Positions 9,051 through 21,204 of a stretch of 64,000 bases of DNA are shown piece by piece. Origin of the DNA: Bradyrhizobium prioriisuperbiae. GTDB lineage: Bacteria; Pseudomonadota; Alphaproteobacteria; Rhizobiales; Xanthobacteraceae. Position 1 is the stretch's first letter. The number at the start of each line of letters is the position of its first letter. A model generated the notes under the pieces. The model was not told where the DNA came from, made no database searches, and saw only the letters and a program-made list of their open reading frames with translations. Where the stretch lies: assembly GCF_032397745.1 (NCBI RefSeq), contig NZ_CP135921.1, positions 4,452,501-4,516,500 on the forward strand, read 5' to 3'. Both the position numbers and the translations under genes were made by a program.

Positions 9051-9284
9051 TCAGCGCTTCTTGCCCGCGGGCTTGTCGCCTTCGAACTTGAACGAGACTT
9101 TCACCTTGGCGCGATAAGCCTCTACCTTGCCGTTGGACAGCTGCATATCCAGCTCGACGATCTCGGCGACGCGCAGATCGCGCAGGGACTTCGAGGCGCG
9201 GTCGACCGCGGCTTTCGCCGCCTTCTCCCAGGACTCGGTGCTGGTGCCCACCAGTTCGATCACCTTGTAGACGCTTTCGGCCAT
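9051..9284 (-). CDS. Dodecin, flavin-storage protein
   Basis: A 77-residue protein matching dodecin along its whole length: VYKVIELVGTSTESWEKA at the start, the helix AAKAAVDRASKSL, then the strands AEIVELDMQLSNGKVEAYRA. Dodecins form hollow dodecamers that bind riboflavin or FMN between stacked aromatic residues and buffer free flavin; the tryptophan in ESWEKA is the flavin-stacking position. The C-terminus is basic (PAGKKR). AGGAG upstream supports the start. It is monocistronic in the cytoplasm. Confidence 0.93.
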   Translation of the reverse strand: MAESVYKVIELVGTSTESWEKAAKAAVDRASKSLRDLRVAEIVELDMQLSNGKVEAYRAKVKVSFKFEGDKPAGKKR

Positions 9285-9498
9285 TTCCCGCTCCTCTGAT
9301 GATTATTGATTATGAACGCCGGCGGCTTCGCCCGTCGCAAGATGAGATGCTGCGGCCGGCGCTGGAATGATGTGCTCGTTTGCGGCAGCCGTCAAAGGCC
9401 GTGTGGATGCAGCCCCGGTTGCGGCAGCGCAGCACGCTGCCGTCGGGTGCGGCTCGGTGGGGACTCGTCTGAAGATGATTGGCCCGCGCATCCCATCG

Positions 9499-10443
9499 TC
9501 AGCGCTCCGTCGCCGACATCGGAATGGATGTCTCGCGGAACGCGCGCATCTGGGCGATCAGGAATCGGAGAAGCTGACCGGCGGCATGAGGCAATTCCCG
9601 ACCGAGCCGAGTGATGACCTGGGCTTGCGTCGATGCGAGCAGCGGATTGTCGATCGGCAGCGCCACCAGAGATCCGTCAGCCAGGTCGGAGGTGATGGAG
9701 AATGCGGGAAGCAACGTCAAACCCATGCCTGTTTTGACGAAGTGCCGCAGCACGCTGATCGAACTGGTGGTCAGTTTCGGTGAGAGCCCGATCTTCTCCG
9801 ACGCCTCGGCCATGGTGACGATCTGCCTTGTGCCGTAGCTCGGATACATCAGGCCGATCGCGTGGCCGGCAACCTCTCGCAACTGGATCGGGCCGCCGCG
9901 TCGCGCCAGCGGATGATCGGGGGCGGCGATGAGACAGATGGGCTGCTGGATCGCAACGACGGTCCTGATCCGTGCATCCGGTCCTGCATTGTAGACCAGA
10001 CCGATGTGACACCTGTCTTCCGCGACAGCACGAATGACCTCGTTGGTCCCCGCCAGATCGAACGACATGGTGAGGCGTGGATGACGCTGCCAGAACCTGT
10101 TGAGCGGTCCGGACATCAGGTCGCTGACAAAGCCTTCGCCGAGCACGACGTCGACATGGCCGCGCTGCAGACCCTGGATCTCGCGGAGTTTGGCGATGGT
10201 GTCCTCGCGGTCCGCCGACCATTGGCGAAAGCGCTGCACCAGAAGTTCGCCGGCCTCGGTGGCCCGAATGCCGCGGCTGAGACGCTCGATCAGCCTGACG
10301 CCCAGGTCTTTTTCCAGTTGTGCGATCTGGCGGCTGATCACCGATGGATTGACGTCGAGTCCCTCGGCGGCCGCGCGCACCGAGCCGAGGCGGACGGCCT
10401 CGAACAGATAACGCAAACGGTGCTCATCCAGTGGGGTGTTCAT
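9499..10443 (-). CDS. LysR-family transcriptional regulator
   Basis: A 314-residue LTTR. The N-terminal winged helix is clear (LRYLFEAVRLGSVRAAAEGL, then NPSVISRQIAQLEKDLGVRL), followed by an effector-binding domain of the periplasmic-binding-protein fold. It is divergent from the hydroxyacid dehydrogenase / aldehyde dehydrogenase / DUF3100 operon across a 112-base gap. This is the classic arrangement for a local activator responding to a pathway intermediate. The effector is unknown. Confidence 0.92.
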   Translation of the reverse strand: MNTPLDEHRLRYLFEAVRLGSVRAAAEGLDVNPSVISRQIAQLEKDLGVRLIERLSRGIRATEAGELLVQRFRQWSADREDTIAKLREIQGLQRGHVDVVLGEGFVSDLMSGPLNRFWQRHPRLTMSFDLAGTNEVIRAVAEDRCHIGLVYNAGPDARIRTVVAIQQPICLIAAPDHPLARRGGPIQLREVAGHAIGLMYPSYGTRQIVTMAEASEKIGLSPKLTTSSISVLRHFVKTGMGLTLLPAFSITSDLADGSLVALPIDNPLLASTQAQVITRLGRELPHAAGQLLRFLIAQMRAFRETSIPMSATER

Positions 10444-10555
10444 GTCAGGCAGGACTCGTCCGTTGACTCCAGAGCAACACTAAATCAACGCCCCGGGTAT
10501 GTCTGCCGACTTTTTGGCCGGTTATTTTTTTAGGCAACCACACGGGGACCGGATC

Positions 10556-11437
10556 ATGGCAGCCGTCGGCATCATCGGACTTGGCAATATGGGACGCGGG
10601 ATGGCCCTGTCTCTAAAGCGCAGCGGCTATCGCGTGCTCGGCTTCGATGCCGTGGAGGCGACCCGTGCGGCGCTTGCCGAGGAGGGGATCGAGACATTTT
10701 CCGATATCGGTCCGCTCTGCCGGGACGCCGAAATCGTCATTCTGTCGCTGCCGACCGCGGCGATCGTCGAGGAGGTGGTGACAGGCAAAAATGGTCTGCT
10801 GGCGCATGCCAGGCCCGGACTGCTGGTGGTCGACACCTCGACCTCCCACCCGCAGACCACCCGCAAACTGTCCGGCCTGCTGGCCGATGCAGGCATGGCG
10901 CTGATGGATGCGCCGGTCAGCGGCGGTCCGAAAGGTGCCATCACCGGGACCATGACCATGGTGATCGGCGGTTCGGATGCCGACGTTGCCCGCGCGACGC
11001 CGGTGCTGGAAGCGATGAGCGCCAAGCGCGTGCATGTCGGTCCGGTCGGTGCCGGTCACGTCACCAAAATCATCAACAACCTGCTGTGTGCCGCGCAGTT
11101 GCTCACTGCCGCCGAGGCGGTGCGGATCGCGCGCGAGGCCGGTGTCGACGCCGAGCGCATGCTGGAGGGCATCAATGCCGGATCCGGGCGGTCCGGTGTC
11201 ACGCTGGTGAATTTTCCGACCTGGGTGCTCAACGGCGCGTTCGATTCCGGCTTCAGCATGAAGCTGATGCGCAAGGATGTGCGGTTGGCCGAGCAGTTCA
11301 TGGGAGAACTCGGTTTGTCGCTGCCGCTGGCCGCGGACACCGCGCGGATCTGGGCCGAGAGCGTCGCGACGATTCCCGACGGCGCGGACTTCAATCGGAT
11401 CGTCGAGCTTCAGCTCGGCCAAGCCACCACGAACTGA
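10556..11437 (+). CDS. NAD(P)-dependent beta-hydroxyacid dehydrogenase
   Basis: A 293-residue protein of the 3-hydroxyisobutyrate / tartronate-semialdehyde reductase family. It has the N-terminal dinucleotide motif GIIGLGNMGRGMA, the substrate-binding DAPVSGGPKGA loop (around residue 120) and the catalytic lysine in GAGHVTKIINN. It oxidises or reduces a beta-hydroxy acid with NAD(P). The first gene of a three-gene run; the aldehyde dehydrogenase follows 32 bases later, so its product may be a semialdehyde handed to that enzyme. The start at 10556 is where homology begins, though the frame is open upstream. Confidence 0.9.
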   Translation: MAAVGIIGLGNMGRGMALSLKRSGYRVLGFDAVEATRAALAEEGIETFSDIGPLCRDAEIVILSLPTAAIVEEVVTGKNGLLAHARPGLLVVDTSTSHPQTTRKLSGLLADAGMALMDAPVSGGPKGAITGTMTMVIGGSDADVARATPVLEAMSAKRVHVGPVGAGHVTKIINNLLCAAQLLTAAEAVRIAREAGVDAERMLEGINAGSGRSGVTLVNFPTWVLNGAFDSGFSMKLMRKDVRLAEQFMGELGLSLPLAADTARIWAESVATIPDGADFNRIVELQLGQATTN

Positions 11438-11469
11438 TTTTGCGAGCTGAGCTGCAAGGACCGACGCGC

Positions 11470-12999
11470 ATGACCCACTTCATCGATCCCCGCCTGAAAC
11501 AGGCGCTCTCTCCCTTCTGGCCCAATCTCGACCGGGTCGGCTCCCATGTCGGCGGGGCGATGATCGCCGGCGAAGGCGCGGCCGTGACGATTGCAGATCC
11601 TGTGACCGGCAAGCCTCTGTTGTCCTATGCGGATGCGGGGGCGCCGGTCGCGGCCAAGGCAGCCGCGGCCGCAGCGGCCGGGCAGGCGGAGTGGAGCAGG
11701 CTCACCGCCGCCGCGCGTGGCCGCACCATGCAGGCGATCGCACGCGAAATCCTCGCGCAGCTCGAACCGCTGGCCCATCTGGAATCGCTTGGTGCCGGCA
11801 AGCCCATTCGCGACACCCGGGTCGAGGTCGCCAAGGTTGCCGAGATGTTCGAATATTATGCCGGCTGGGCCGACAAATTCCATGGCGAGGTCATTCCCGT
11901 CCCCTCCAGCCATTTGAACTACACACGGCGCGAGCCGATGGGCGTCGTGCTCCAGATCACGCCGTGGAATGCGCCGGTGTTCACCTGCGGCTGGCAGGTG
12001 GCGCCCGCGATCGCCATGGGCAACGCGGTTCTGCTGAAACCTTCGGAATTGACGCCGCTGACGTCGCTGGCGGTGGCCGTGCTGGCGGAACGCGCCGGCC
12101 TGCCCAAAGGCGTCGTCAACGTGCTCGCGGGTTACGGTCACAGCACCGGTCAGGCGGCGATGGCGGAGCCCGCGGTGAAGAAGGTCGTGTTCGTGGGCTC
12201 GGTGCCGACCGGGCGGCTGATTGCCGAATCCGCCGCCCGACGGCTGCTTCCCTGCGTGCTCGAACTCGGCGGCAAGTCCGCCAACATCGTATTCGCGGAT
12301 GCCGATCTTGCGCGTGCTGCGATCGGTGCCCAAGCCGCGATCTTCTCTGGTGCCGGCCAAAGCTGTGTGGCGGGATCGCGGCTCCTGGTCCAGCGGTCGG
12401 TCTATCAGCGTGTCGTCGATCTGGTCGCCGAGGGCGCGGCCCGGATCAAGCTCGGCGATCCGCTGTCGCCGGACATCGAGGTCGGCCCGATCAACAACGC
12501 CAGGCAATACGATCACGTTCTGTCGATGGTACGCGATGGTGTGGCCGAAGGCGCGGAAATCGTGACGGGAGAGAGCGGCGAGACCACGCCGGGCGGCTAC
12601 TTCGTCAGGCCGACCGTGCTGAAGAACGTCCGCAACGACATGAGCATTGCCCGCAACGAGGTATTCGGTCCGGTGGTCGCGGCGATTCCCTTCGATACCG
12701 AAGCCGAGGCCATCGCTATCGCCAACGACAGTGATTTTGGTCTGGCCGGCGCGGTTTGGACCAGCGATGTGGGACGTGCGCACCGGGTGGCGGCCGCGGT
12801 CAAGGCGGGCACCTTCTGGATCAATTCCTACAAGACCATCAACGTGGCATCGCCGTTCGGTGGCTACGGCTTCAGCGGCCATGGCCGCTCCAGCGGCGTC
12901 GAGGCACTTTACGAATACACGCAGGTCAAGAGTGTCTGGGTCGAGACGGCGGCCGAACCCGCCGTCGCCTTCGGCTACGCGCCGGGCGTCCGAGCGTGA
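11470..12999 (+). CDS. Aldehyde dehydrogenase family protein
   Basis: A 509-residue NAD(P)-dependent aldehyde dehydrogenase. The catalytic residues are both visible: Glu in LELGGKSANIVF and Cys in GAGQSCVAGSRL. The cofactor-binding QITPWNAPV and VGSVPTGRLI segments and the C-terminal PFGGYGFSGHGRS are also intact. It oxidises an aldehyde to an acid; the betaine/gamma-aminobutyraldehyde branch is the closest in style, but the substrate is not certain. Context with a hydroxyacid dehydrogenase and a membrane protein under a LysR regulator suggests a short catabolic route. The ATG at 11470 is chosen over a far longer open frame. Confidence 0.93.
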   Translation: MTHFIDPRLKQALSPFWPNLDRVGSHVGGAMIAGEGAAVTIADPVTGKPLLSYADAGAPVAAKAAAAAAAGQAEWSRLTAAARGRTMQAIAREILAQLEPLAHLESLGAGKPIRDTRVEVAKVAEMFEYYAGWADKFHGEVIPVPSSHLNYTRREPMGVVLQITPWNAPVFTCGWQVAPAIAMGNAVLLKPSELTPLTSLAVAVLAERAGLPKGVVNVLAGYGHSTGQAAMAEPAVKKVVFVGSVPTGRLIAESAARRLLPCVLELGGKSANIVFADADLARAAIGAQAAIFSGAGQSCVAGSRLLVQRSVYQRVVDLVAEGAARIKLGDPLSPDIEVGPINNARQYDHVLSMVRDGVAEGAEIVTGESGETTPGGYFVRPTVLKNVRNDMSIARNEVFGPVVAAIPFDTEAEAIAIANDSDFGLAGAVWTSDVGRAHRVAAAVKAGTFWINSYKTINVASPFGGYGFSGHGRSSGVEALYEYTQVKSVWVETAAEPAVAFGYAPGVRA

Positions 13000-13040
13000 C
13001 GGACAAGCTTGACTACGACCGACAGCGAGGGGGCTGACAC

Positions 13041-14402
13041 ATGAGCGATAGTCGGACGGCAGGATTGCTGCCAGATGCGATCGGACTGATTGGGCCAAGC
13101 CGGCTGGTCCGGGTTTTTATCTATGCGGCCCTGTGCGTGCTGGCGGCCGAATTGATTGGTGCGATCAATGTTCCGCTCGGAGGCACCTACAAGGTCGTGC
13201 TTCTGCCGTTGCTCTGGGCGTTGCTGCTTGGTGCGGCCTGGGGACTGGCCACGCCGGTTCTGCCGGCGCCGCTCAAGGTCAATGAAGGCCTGCAGAGCAT
13301 TTCCGCCGCCGTGCTGCAGCCGGCGCTGCTGCTGTTCGTCGCCAAGCTCGGCTTGCTGGTCGGCGGGTCGCTTCCCCGGATTTTCAGCTCCGGCTGGGCC
13401 TTGGTATTTCAGGAGTTCGGACACTTCTTCGGCACCATGGTGTTCGGCCTGCCGATGGCGCTGCTGCTCGGGATCAAGCGCGAGGCCATCGGCGCGACAT
13501 TCTCGGTCGGGCGCGAACCGAGCCTGGCCATCATTGGCGAGAAATACGGCATGGCCAGTCCGGAAGGGCGTGGCGTGCTGGCGGAATACATGACCGGAAC
13601 CATTTTCGGCGCGGTCTTTATTGCGATCCTGGCCGGCGTGGTGTCGAGCCTCGGCATTTTCAATCCGCTGGCGCTGGCGATGGGCGCGGGCGTCGGATCC
13701 GGCAGCATGATGGCGGCCGCCGCCGGTGCGATCGCAGCACAGCAGACGCCCGAGGTGGCCAAGGACGTCGCGGCCTTCGCCGCGGCGAGCAACCTGATCA
13801 CCACCACCATCGGCACCTATTTCACGCTGTTCCTGTCGCTTCCCTTCACGGTCTGGGCCTATGGCGTGCTGGAGCCGATCCTCGGGCGCGGCAAGGCCGT
13901 CGACGCGCCGGCAAGGGAACCGCCCGCGGCGCGCGCCGTGGCGGAGACCGCGGTCGAACTGTCGCTGCCGCAGCTCCTGGTGGCCTGGATGATCGCGGGC
14001 GCAATGGCGCTGATCGGCAATTTCCTCGCCTACAAGACCGTTCCGGATGCGCAGGTGATCGGCGGGCTGGCTGTGATCATCGCTGCCGTGATTGTCGGAT
14101 ACGGCATCTATCGGCTGACCAGGGGAATCGTGCCGGCGGTGGTGTGGGTGTCGCTCGCCGCCATGGCCCTGACCTATCCGGGCATGCCGTTCGCAGCCGA
14201 GATTGCGGCGCTCACCGGCAAGATCAATTTTCTGGCGCTGGCGACGCCGTTGCTGGCGTTCGCGGGGCTGTCGATCGCGAAGGATGTTCCGGTGTTCGCA
14301 AAGCTCGGCTGGCGCATCGTGTTGGTGTCGCTGATGGCCAATGCCGGAACGTTCATGGACGCGGTTCTGATCGCCCAGTTCTTCATGCACACGCCCGTGT
14401 GA
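13041..14402 (+). CDS. DUF3100 integral membrane protein, putative transporter
   Basis: A 453-residue, strongly hydrophobic protein with roughly ten to twelve membrane segments spread over two halves joined by a hydrophilic loop (about residues 285-310, APAREPPAARAVAE). The sequence fits what I recall of the DUF3100 family, which has no experimentally proven function known to me. Conserved-looking polar stretches inside the membrane (FSVGREPSLAIIGEKYG, GAGVGSGSMMAAAAG) could form a substrate path. It is the third gene of the LysR-controlled operon, 41 bases after the aldehyde dehydrogenase, and is best read as its importer. Confidence 0.8.
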   Translation: MSDSRTAGLLPDAIGLIGPSRLVRVFIYAALCVLAAELIGAINVPLGGTYKVVLLPLLWALLLGAAWGLATPVLPAPLKVNEGLQSISAAVLQPALLLFVAKLGLLVGGSLPRIFSSGWALVFQEFGHFFGTMVFGLPMALLLGIKREAIGATFSVGREPSLAIIGEKYGMASPEGRGVLAEYMTGTIFGAVFIAILAGVVSSLGIFNPLALAMGAGVGSGSMMAAAAGAIAAQQTPEVAKDVAAFAAASNLITTTIGTYFTLFLSLPFTVWAYGVLEPILGRGKAVDAPAREPPAARAVAETAVELSLPQLLVAWMIAGAMALIGNFLAYKTVPDAQVIGGLAVIIAAVIVGYGIYRLTRGIVPAVVWVSLAAMALTYPGMPFAAEIAALTGKINFLALATPLLAFAGLSIAKDVPVFAKLGWRIVLVSLMANAGTFMDAVLIAQFFMHTPV

Positions 14403-14413
14403 GGTGCTGCCGC

Positions 14414-17467
<3,054 letters not shown>

Positions 17468-17603
17468 GGGGCCTGAGGATCCGTCTGGTTTGTCCGGATT
17501 TATGCAGGCGAAGGTTAGTTTCCTGCGGCCATTTTACCGCCCGTTGCGATTATCCCTTACCAATCGGCCGGCAATTGCGGACAATTGTCTGTAGCGGATG
17601 GGA

Positions 17604-18251
17604 TCAGCCGGGCGATCCGATCAGCTTGTCGCTGGTGGTGCGCAGATGGCGCCGCATCGCGTCCATGGCGCCGGCCCGATCGCGCTTTTCGATCGCGCCG
17701 ATGATGGCGTCGTGTTCGTCGAAGGAGGAGTAGTCGGGCGGCGGTCCGGACGGGCGGGTATCGAGCCATTTCCACACTACGGCACGCCGTACGTCGTTGA
17801 CGATGCCGTGCACCGCCGCCAGCAGCTTGTTGCCGGCGGCCTCCGCGATCAGGCAGTGCAGGCGTCCGTCATACTGTTCGTAGGCCTCCCAGGTTTTGGC
17901 GTGCCGCATCTGCGTGGCCAGCGCCTGCATGGTTTCGATCTGCTTGTAGGACGCATTGATCGCCGCGAGGCTCGCCAGTTCGGGCTCGATCAGCAGCCGG
18001 GCTTCCATCGCTTCACGCGGCGACGTGCTTCGCTGCAGCGTATCGAGTTCGGAGACCTGTTCGGCCAGCGGCGCGCGCACGAAGGTGCCGCGGCCGACTT
18101 CGCGGGTCAGTTGCCCATCAGCCTCGAGCCGCGCCAGCGCCTTGCGGATTTCGTTGCGGGAGACGCCGAATTCCGCTGCGAGCTGGCGCTCGGGCGGCAG
18201 CTGGGTGCCGGCTCCGGCCTCGATGTAGCGCGACAGCAGGTTCAGAACCAA
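17604..18251 (-). CDS. GntR-family regulator, FadR/FCD subfamily
   Basis: A 215-residue regulator. The N-terminal winged helix is complete (LPPERQLAAEFGVSRNEI, RKALARLEADGQL, GRGTFVRAP). The C-terminal all-helical FCD domain carries the metal-ligand pattern seen in this group (histidines in QYDGRLHCLIAEAA and near the end of the domain). FCD regulators usually sense an organic acid and repress its catabolic genes. It is divergent from the zinc alcohol dehydrogenase gene, and the 197-base gap contains repeated ACCAAT boxes, one as a TTGGT-x2-ACCAA palindrome. Confidence 0.9.
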   Translation of the reverse strand: MVLNLLSRYIEAGAGTQLPPERQLAAEFGVSRNEIRKALARLEADGQLTREVGRGTFVRAPLAEQVSELDTLQRSTSPREAMEARLLIEPELASLAAINASYKQIETMQALATQMRHAKTWEAYEQYDGRLHCLIAEAAGNKLLAAVHGIVNDVRRAVVWKWLDTRPSGPPPDYSSFDEHDAIIGAIEKRDRAGAMDAMRRHLRTTSDKLIGSPG

Positions 18252-18266
18252 AGTGCTTGTCCCTCA

Positions 18267-18431
18267 ACCAATTTCAACCAATCATGAAATTTGCCCAAAG
18301 GCGAGAGTTTTTCAAGACCAATTTTGCCAGATCACGCGATTTGCGTTTGACGTTAGAGAAAAATATCGGCAGATTTCGCTGCAACAATCGAGACCAATAC
18401 AAAATTTGGTCAACCAATACACTGAACCAAT
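18267..18431. promoter_or_regulatory. Cluster of six ACCAAT boxes, one palindromic
   Basis: ACCAAT occurs at 18267, 18277, 18317, 18393, 18413 and 18426, all on the plus strand, inside the divergent GntR/dehydrogenase promoter region. At 18406-18417 the box is part of a perfect TTGGT-CA-ACCAA palindrome. TGGT/ACCA half-sites are typical for FCD-type GntR proteins, so this is a likely multi-site operator. Binding is inferred. Confidence 0.6.
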
Positions 18432-18448
18432 CACAGGGAAACGTCGCG

Positions 18449-19612
18449 ATGTATGGCTCTCCGGGGGTGGTCACCTCCAGCGACATGCCGATCCCGGACC
18501 GGATGAAAGCCTGGGTGCTCGGCGCGCCGAATGAACTCAAGCTCACCGAGAAGCCGGTGCCCGTGCCGCGGCGCGCCGAGGTGCTGGTCCGCATCGATGC
18601 GGTCGCCATCTGCGCTACGGACCTGGAGATCATCGAATATGGCACGCCGGCGCTGATCGAGGGTGGTCCTCCGTTCAACAGGAATTTCACCCCGGGCCAT
18701 GAATACATGGGCACGGTGGCCGCGCTCGGCCCGGGCGTTGACGAATACCGCGTCGGTGAGCGGGTCACGGTGGAGATCCACGCCGGCTGCGGCCAGTGCA
18801 AGCGCTGCCGCCAGGGCATGTACACCTCGTGCCACAACTACGGCCTGAATTACGGCGCGGTCGACAAGGGCCATCGCGCCAACGGCTTCACCACCGACGG
18901 TGGTTTCGCCGAATACGCCATCAATAACATCAACACCCTGGCACGGGTGCCCGACCACATGAGCGACGAGGAGGCGACGCTGGTCGTCACCGCCGGGACG
19001 TCGATGTACGGGCTGACGGAACTCGGCGGCCTCGTTGCCGGCGAAAGCGTCGTGGTCAGCGGTCCCGGACCGATCGGGCTGTTGGCGGTGGCGGTGGCCA
19101 AGGCGCTCGGCGCCGATCCGGTGATCCTGTCGGGCACGCGCGATGCGCGGCTGGCGATCGGGAGCAAGCTCGGCGCCGACCGTGTCGTCAACATCCGCAA
19201 CGAGAACCTGGTGTCGGTGGTCAAGCAGATGACGGGGCGCGGCGCCGATTATGTCATTGAATGCGCCGGCACCGATACGGCGATCAACGAGGCGGCCCAG
19301 ATGATCAACCGCGGCGGCAAGATCTGCCTCGCCGCCTTTCCGCACGAACCGGTGCTCGCCGACATCGGCGCGCTGGTCAAGAATAACGTCTATGTCTACG
19401 GCATTCGCGGTGAGGGCAGGAGCGCGACCCACCGCGCCATGGCGCTGATGGCAGCCAAGCGCTTCGACGCCAGGCTGATCCACACCCACACTTTTCCGCT
19501 CGCCGACCTGCCGACGGCGCTGCACTATGCGCGCAACCGCATCGAAGATGCGATCAAGGTCGTGGTCCGGACGCGCGGCGGCGTCGAACAGACGAAAAAG
19601 GAAGTCGCCTGA
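18449..19612 (+). CDS. Zinc-dependent medium-chain alcohol dehydrogenase
   Basis: A 387-residue MDR-family dehydrogenase. Catalytic zinc ligands are in ICATDLE and GHEYMG; a structural-zinc cysteine set is seen in AGCGQCKRCRQGMYTSC; the cofactor fold begins at SGPGPIGLLAVAVAKALG. It oxidises a secondary alcohol or polyol with NAD(P). AGGGAA eight bases upstream supports the start at 18449, and the frame upstream is AT-rich intergenic DNA. It is the first gene of a long co-directional cluster with a cupin, a quinone oxidoreductase and a Liv-type transporter, all probably under the divergent GntR regulator. Confidence 0.92.
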   Translation: MYGSPGVVTSSDMPIPDRMKAWVLGAPNELKLTEKPVPVPRRAEVLVRIDAVAICATDLEIIEYGTPALIEGGPPFNRNFTPGHEYMGTVAALGPGVDEYRVGERVTVEIHAGCGQCKRCRQGMYTSCHNYGLNYGAVDKGHRANGFTTDGGFAEYAINNINTLARVPDHMSDEEATLVVTAGTSMYGLTELGGLVAGESVVVSGPGPIGLLAVAVAKALGADPVILSGTRDARLAIGSKLGADRVVNIRNENLVSVVKQMTGRGADYVIECAGTDTAINEAAQMINRGGKICLAAFPHEPVLADIGALVKNNVYVYGIRGEGRSATHRAMALMAAKRFDARLIHTHTFPLADLPTALHYARNRIEDAIKVVVRTRGGVEQTKKEVA

Positions 19613-19697
19613 TGCGCGGGGCCAGTGGCGGCGAAACGGACCGTGCCGGCCTTGCGACCAACTGCCGAACCGATCAAGACCAACAGGGAGAACCCCG

Positions 19698-20141
19698 ATG
19701 ACCGATCAATCCCCTCGCGCGCACTGGCCGCAGGAATTGCAGCAGCAATTCGAGCAGGGCTATCACAATGGCTGCGTCGGCAGCGTGCTGGTGTCGGAGA
19801 CCGAGAAGGTGCGGGTCTGGCACCTGCATATTCCCGCCGGCAAGCGCTGCGGCTTTCATCGCCATGTGCTGAACTATTTCTGGACCGCCCACAACGCCGG
19901 CAAGGCGCGCGGTTATTTTGAGGACGGGCGCATCGTCGACACCGACCATCACCAGGGCGAGACCAAGCATCTCTCTTACGGCGCGGGCGAGTACATGGTG
20001 CACTCCGTCGAGAACATCGGCACCACCGACCTGTTGTTCACCACCGTCGAGTTCCTCGACAGCCCGAACACGCCGCTGCCGATTCCCGACGGGATGAGGC
20101 TGCAGACGCCGGCCGCGGCCCAGATCAAGAAAGCATCGTGA
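19698..20141 (+). CDS. Small cupin-domain protein
   Basis: A 147-residue single cupin. The metal-site motif is seen in HIPAGKRCGFHRHVLNYFW (His, His plus a downstream acidic/His set), and the second cupin motif in LSYGAGEYMVHSVENIGTTD. Possible roles are a small dioxygenase, an isomerase or a ligand-binding protein. GGGAG upstream supports the start at 19698. The stop codon overlaps the next start by one base (TGATG), showing tight coupling with the quinone oxidoreductase. Function in the pathway is unknown. Confidence 0.85.
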   Translation: MTDQSPRAHWPQELQQQFEQGYHNGCVGSVLVSETEKVRVWHLHIPAGKRCGFHRHVLNYFWTAHNAGKARGYFEDGRIVDTDHHQGETKHLSYGAGEYMVHSVENIGTTDLLFTTVEFLDSPNTPLPIPDGMRLQTPAAAQIKKAS

Positions 20142-21124
20142 TGGGCACCAAAGCCAAGGCGATCCGCATCGCCAGCCAGGGCGGACCGGATGTCCTGACA
20201 ATCGCCGATGTGGAGCTTCCGCCGCCGGGCGAGGGCGAGGTGCTGTTGCGGCAGACCGCCATCGGCTTGAACTTCCTGGATGTCTATTTCCGTGACGGAT
20301 CCTATCCGATGGATCTGCCGGCCGGCATCGGCGCCGAGGCGGCCGGCGTGGTCGAAGCGACAGGAGCCGGCGTGACCGGTCTCAAGGTCGGCGATCGCGT
20401 GGCTTATGGCGGCTCGGCGCCCGGCGCCTATGCTAATTATCGCATCATGCCGGCGGCGCGCCTTGTCCAGATTCCCGACGGCGTCAGCGACGAGGCTGCC
20501 GCCGCCGTGCTGATGAAGGGCATGACGGTCGAATACCTGCTCAACCGCTGTCACGTGGTGCAGGCCGGGCAACAGGTGCTGTTCTATGCCGCCTCCGGCG
20601 GCGTCGGCCTGATCGCCGGCCAATGGGGCCGTCATCTCGGCGCCCGGATGATCGGGGTGACGGCGGGCGACGACAAGATCAAGCTGGCGCTGGCGCATGG
20701 CTACGACGCCGTCATCGACCGCAAGCGCGAAAATATTTCGGAGCGGGCGCGGGCGCTCACCGGTGGCAAGGGCGTCGCGGTTGCCTACGATTCCGTCGGC
20801 AAGACCACGTTCGAGGACACGCTGGCCTCGCTCGCGCCACGCGGCCTGTTCGTGACCTTCGGCGCCACCACCGGCGCACCACCGCCGCTGGAAGCGGCAC
20901 GGCTGCAGAAGAACGGTTCGCTGTATTACACCCGCCCGACACTTGCGACCTACATCGCCGCCCGCGAGGATCTGGTGGCGTCAGCCGCCGCGGTGTTCGA
21001 TCTGGTGCGCAAGGGCGTCATCACCCCGCAGGTCGGCCAGCGTTACGCGCTCGCGGATGCCGCCAAGGCGCATCGCGATCTCGAGGCCGGCCAGACGCGG
21101 GGCTCGTCGATCCTGATGCCGTAA
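20141..21124 (+). CDS. NADPH:quinone reductase-like MDR oxidoreductase
   Basis: A 327-residue zinc-free MDR protein of the quinone oxidoreductase group. It has NFLDVYFRDGSYPMDLPAGI, the GxGxxG-type site in YAASGGVGLIAGQWGRHLGA and YDSVGKTTFEDTLASLAPRG. It reduces an activated double bond or quinone with NADPH. The ATG at 20141 overlaps the cupin stop; a GTG three bases earlier is possible. Its coupling to the cupin gene suggests that it acts on the cupin's product or substrate. Confidence 0.92.
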   Translation: MGTKAKAIRIASQGGPDVLTIADVELPPPGEGEVLLRQTAIGLNFLDVYFRDGSYPMDLPAGIGAEAAGVVEATGAGVTGLKVGDRVAYGGSAPGAYANYRIMPAARLVQIPDGVSDEAAAAVLMKGMTVEYLLNRCHVVQAGQQVLFYAASGGVGLIAGQWGRHLGARMIGVTAGDDKIKLALAHGYDAVIDRKRENISERARALTGGKGVAVAYDSVGKTTFEDTLASLAPRGLFVTFGATTGAPPPLEAARLQKNGSLYYTRPTLATYIAAREDLVASAAAVFDLVRKGVITPQVGQRYALADAAKAHRDLEAGQTRGSSILMP

Positions 21125-21204
21125 CAACACCCGCGAAACGATACGCCACAAGCAACAAGCCGATAACGGCGAGGCGAGGAAACCTCTGAGGAAACGAACC
21201 CGCG

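Noticed and set aside
9303..9491. A 62-codon minus-strand ORF between the dodecin and LysR genes.
   Set aside because: Low-complexity Ala/Thr composition, no ribosome binding site and no recognisable pattern.
11086..11469. Upstream extension of the aldehyde dehydrogenase frame.
   Set aside because: It overlaps the hydroxyacid dehydrogenase gene in another frame, and the homology begins at 11470.
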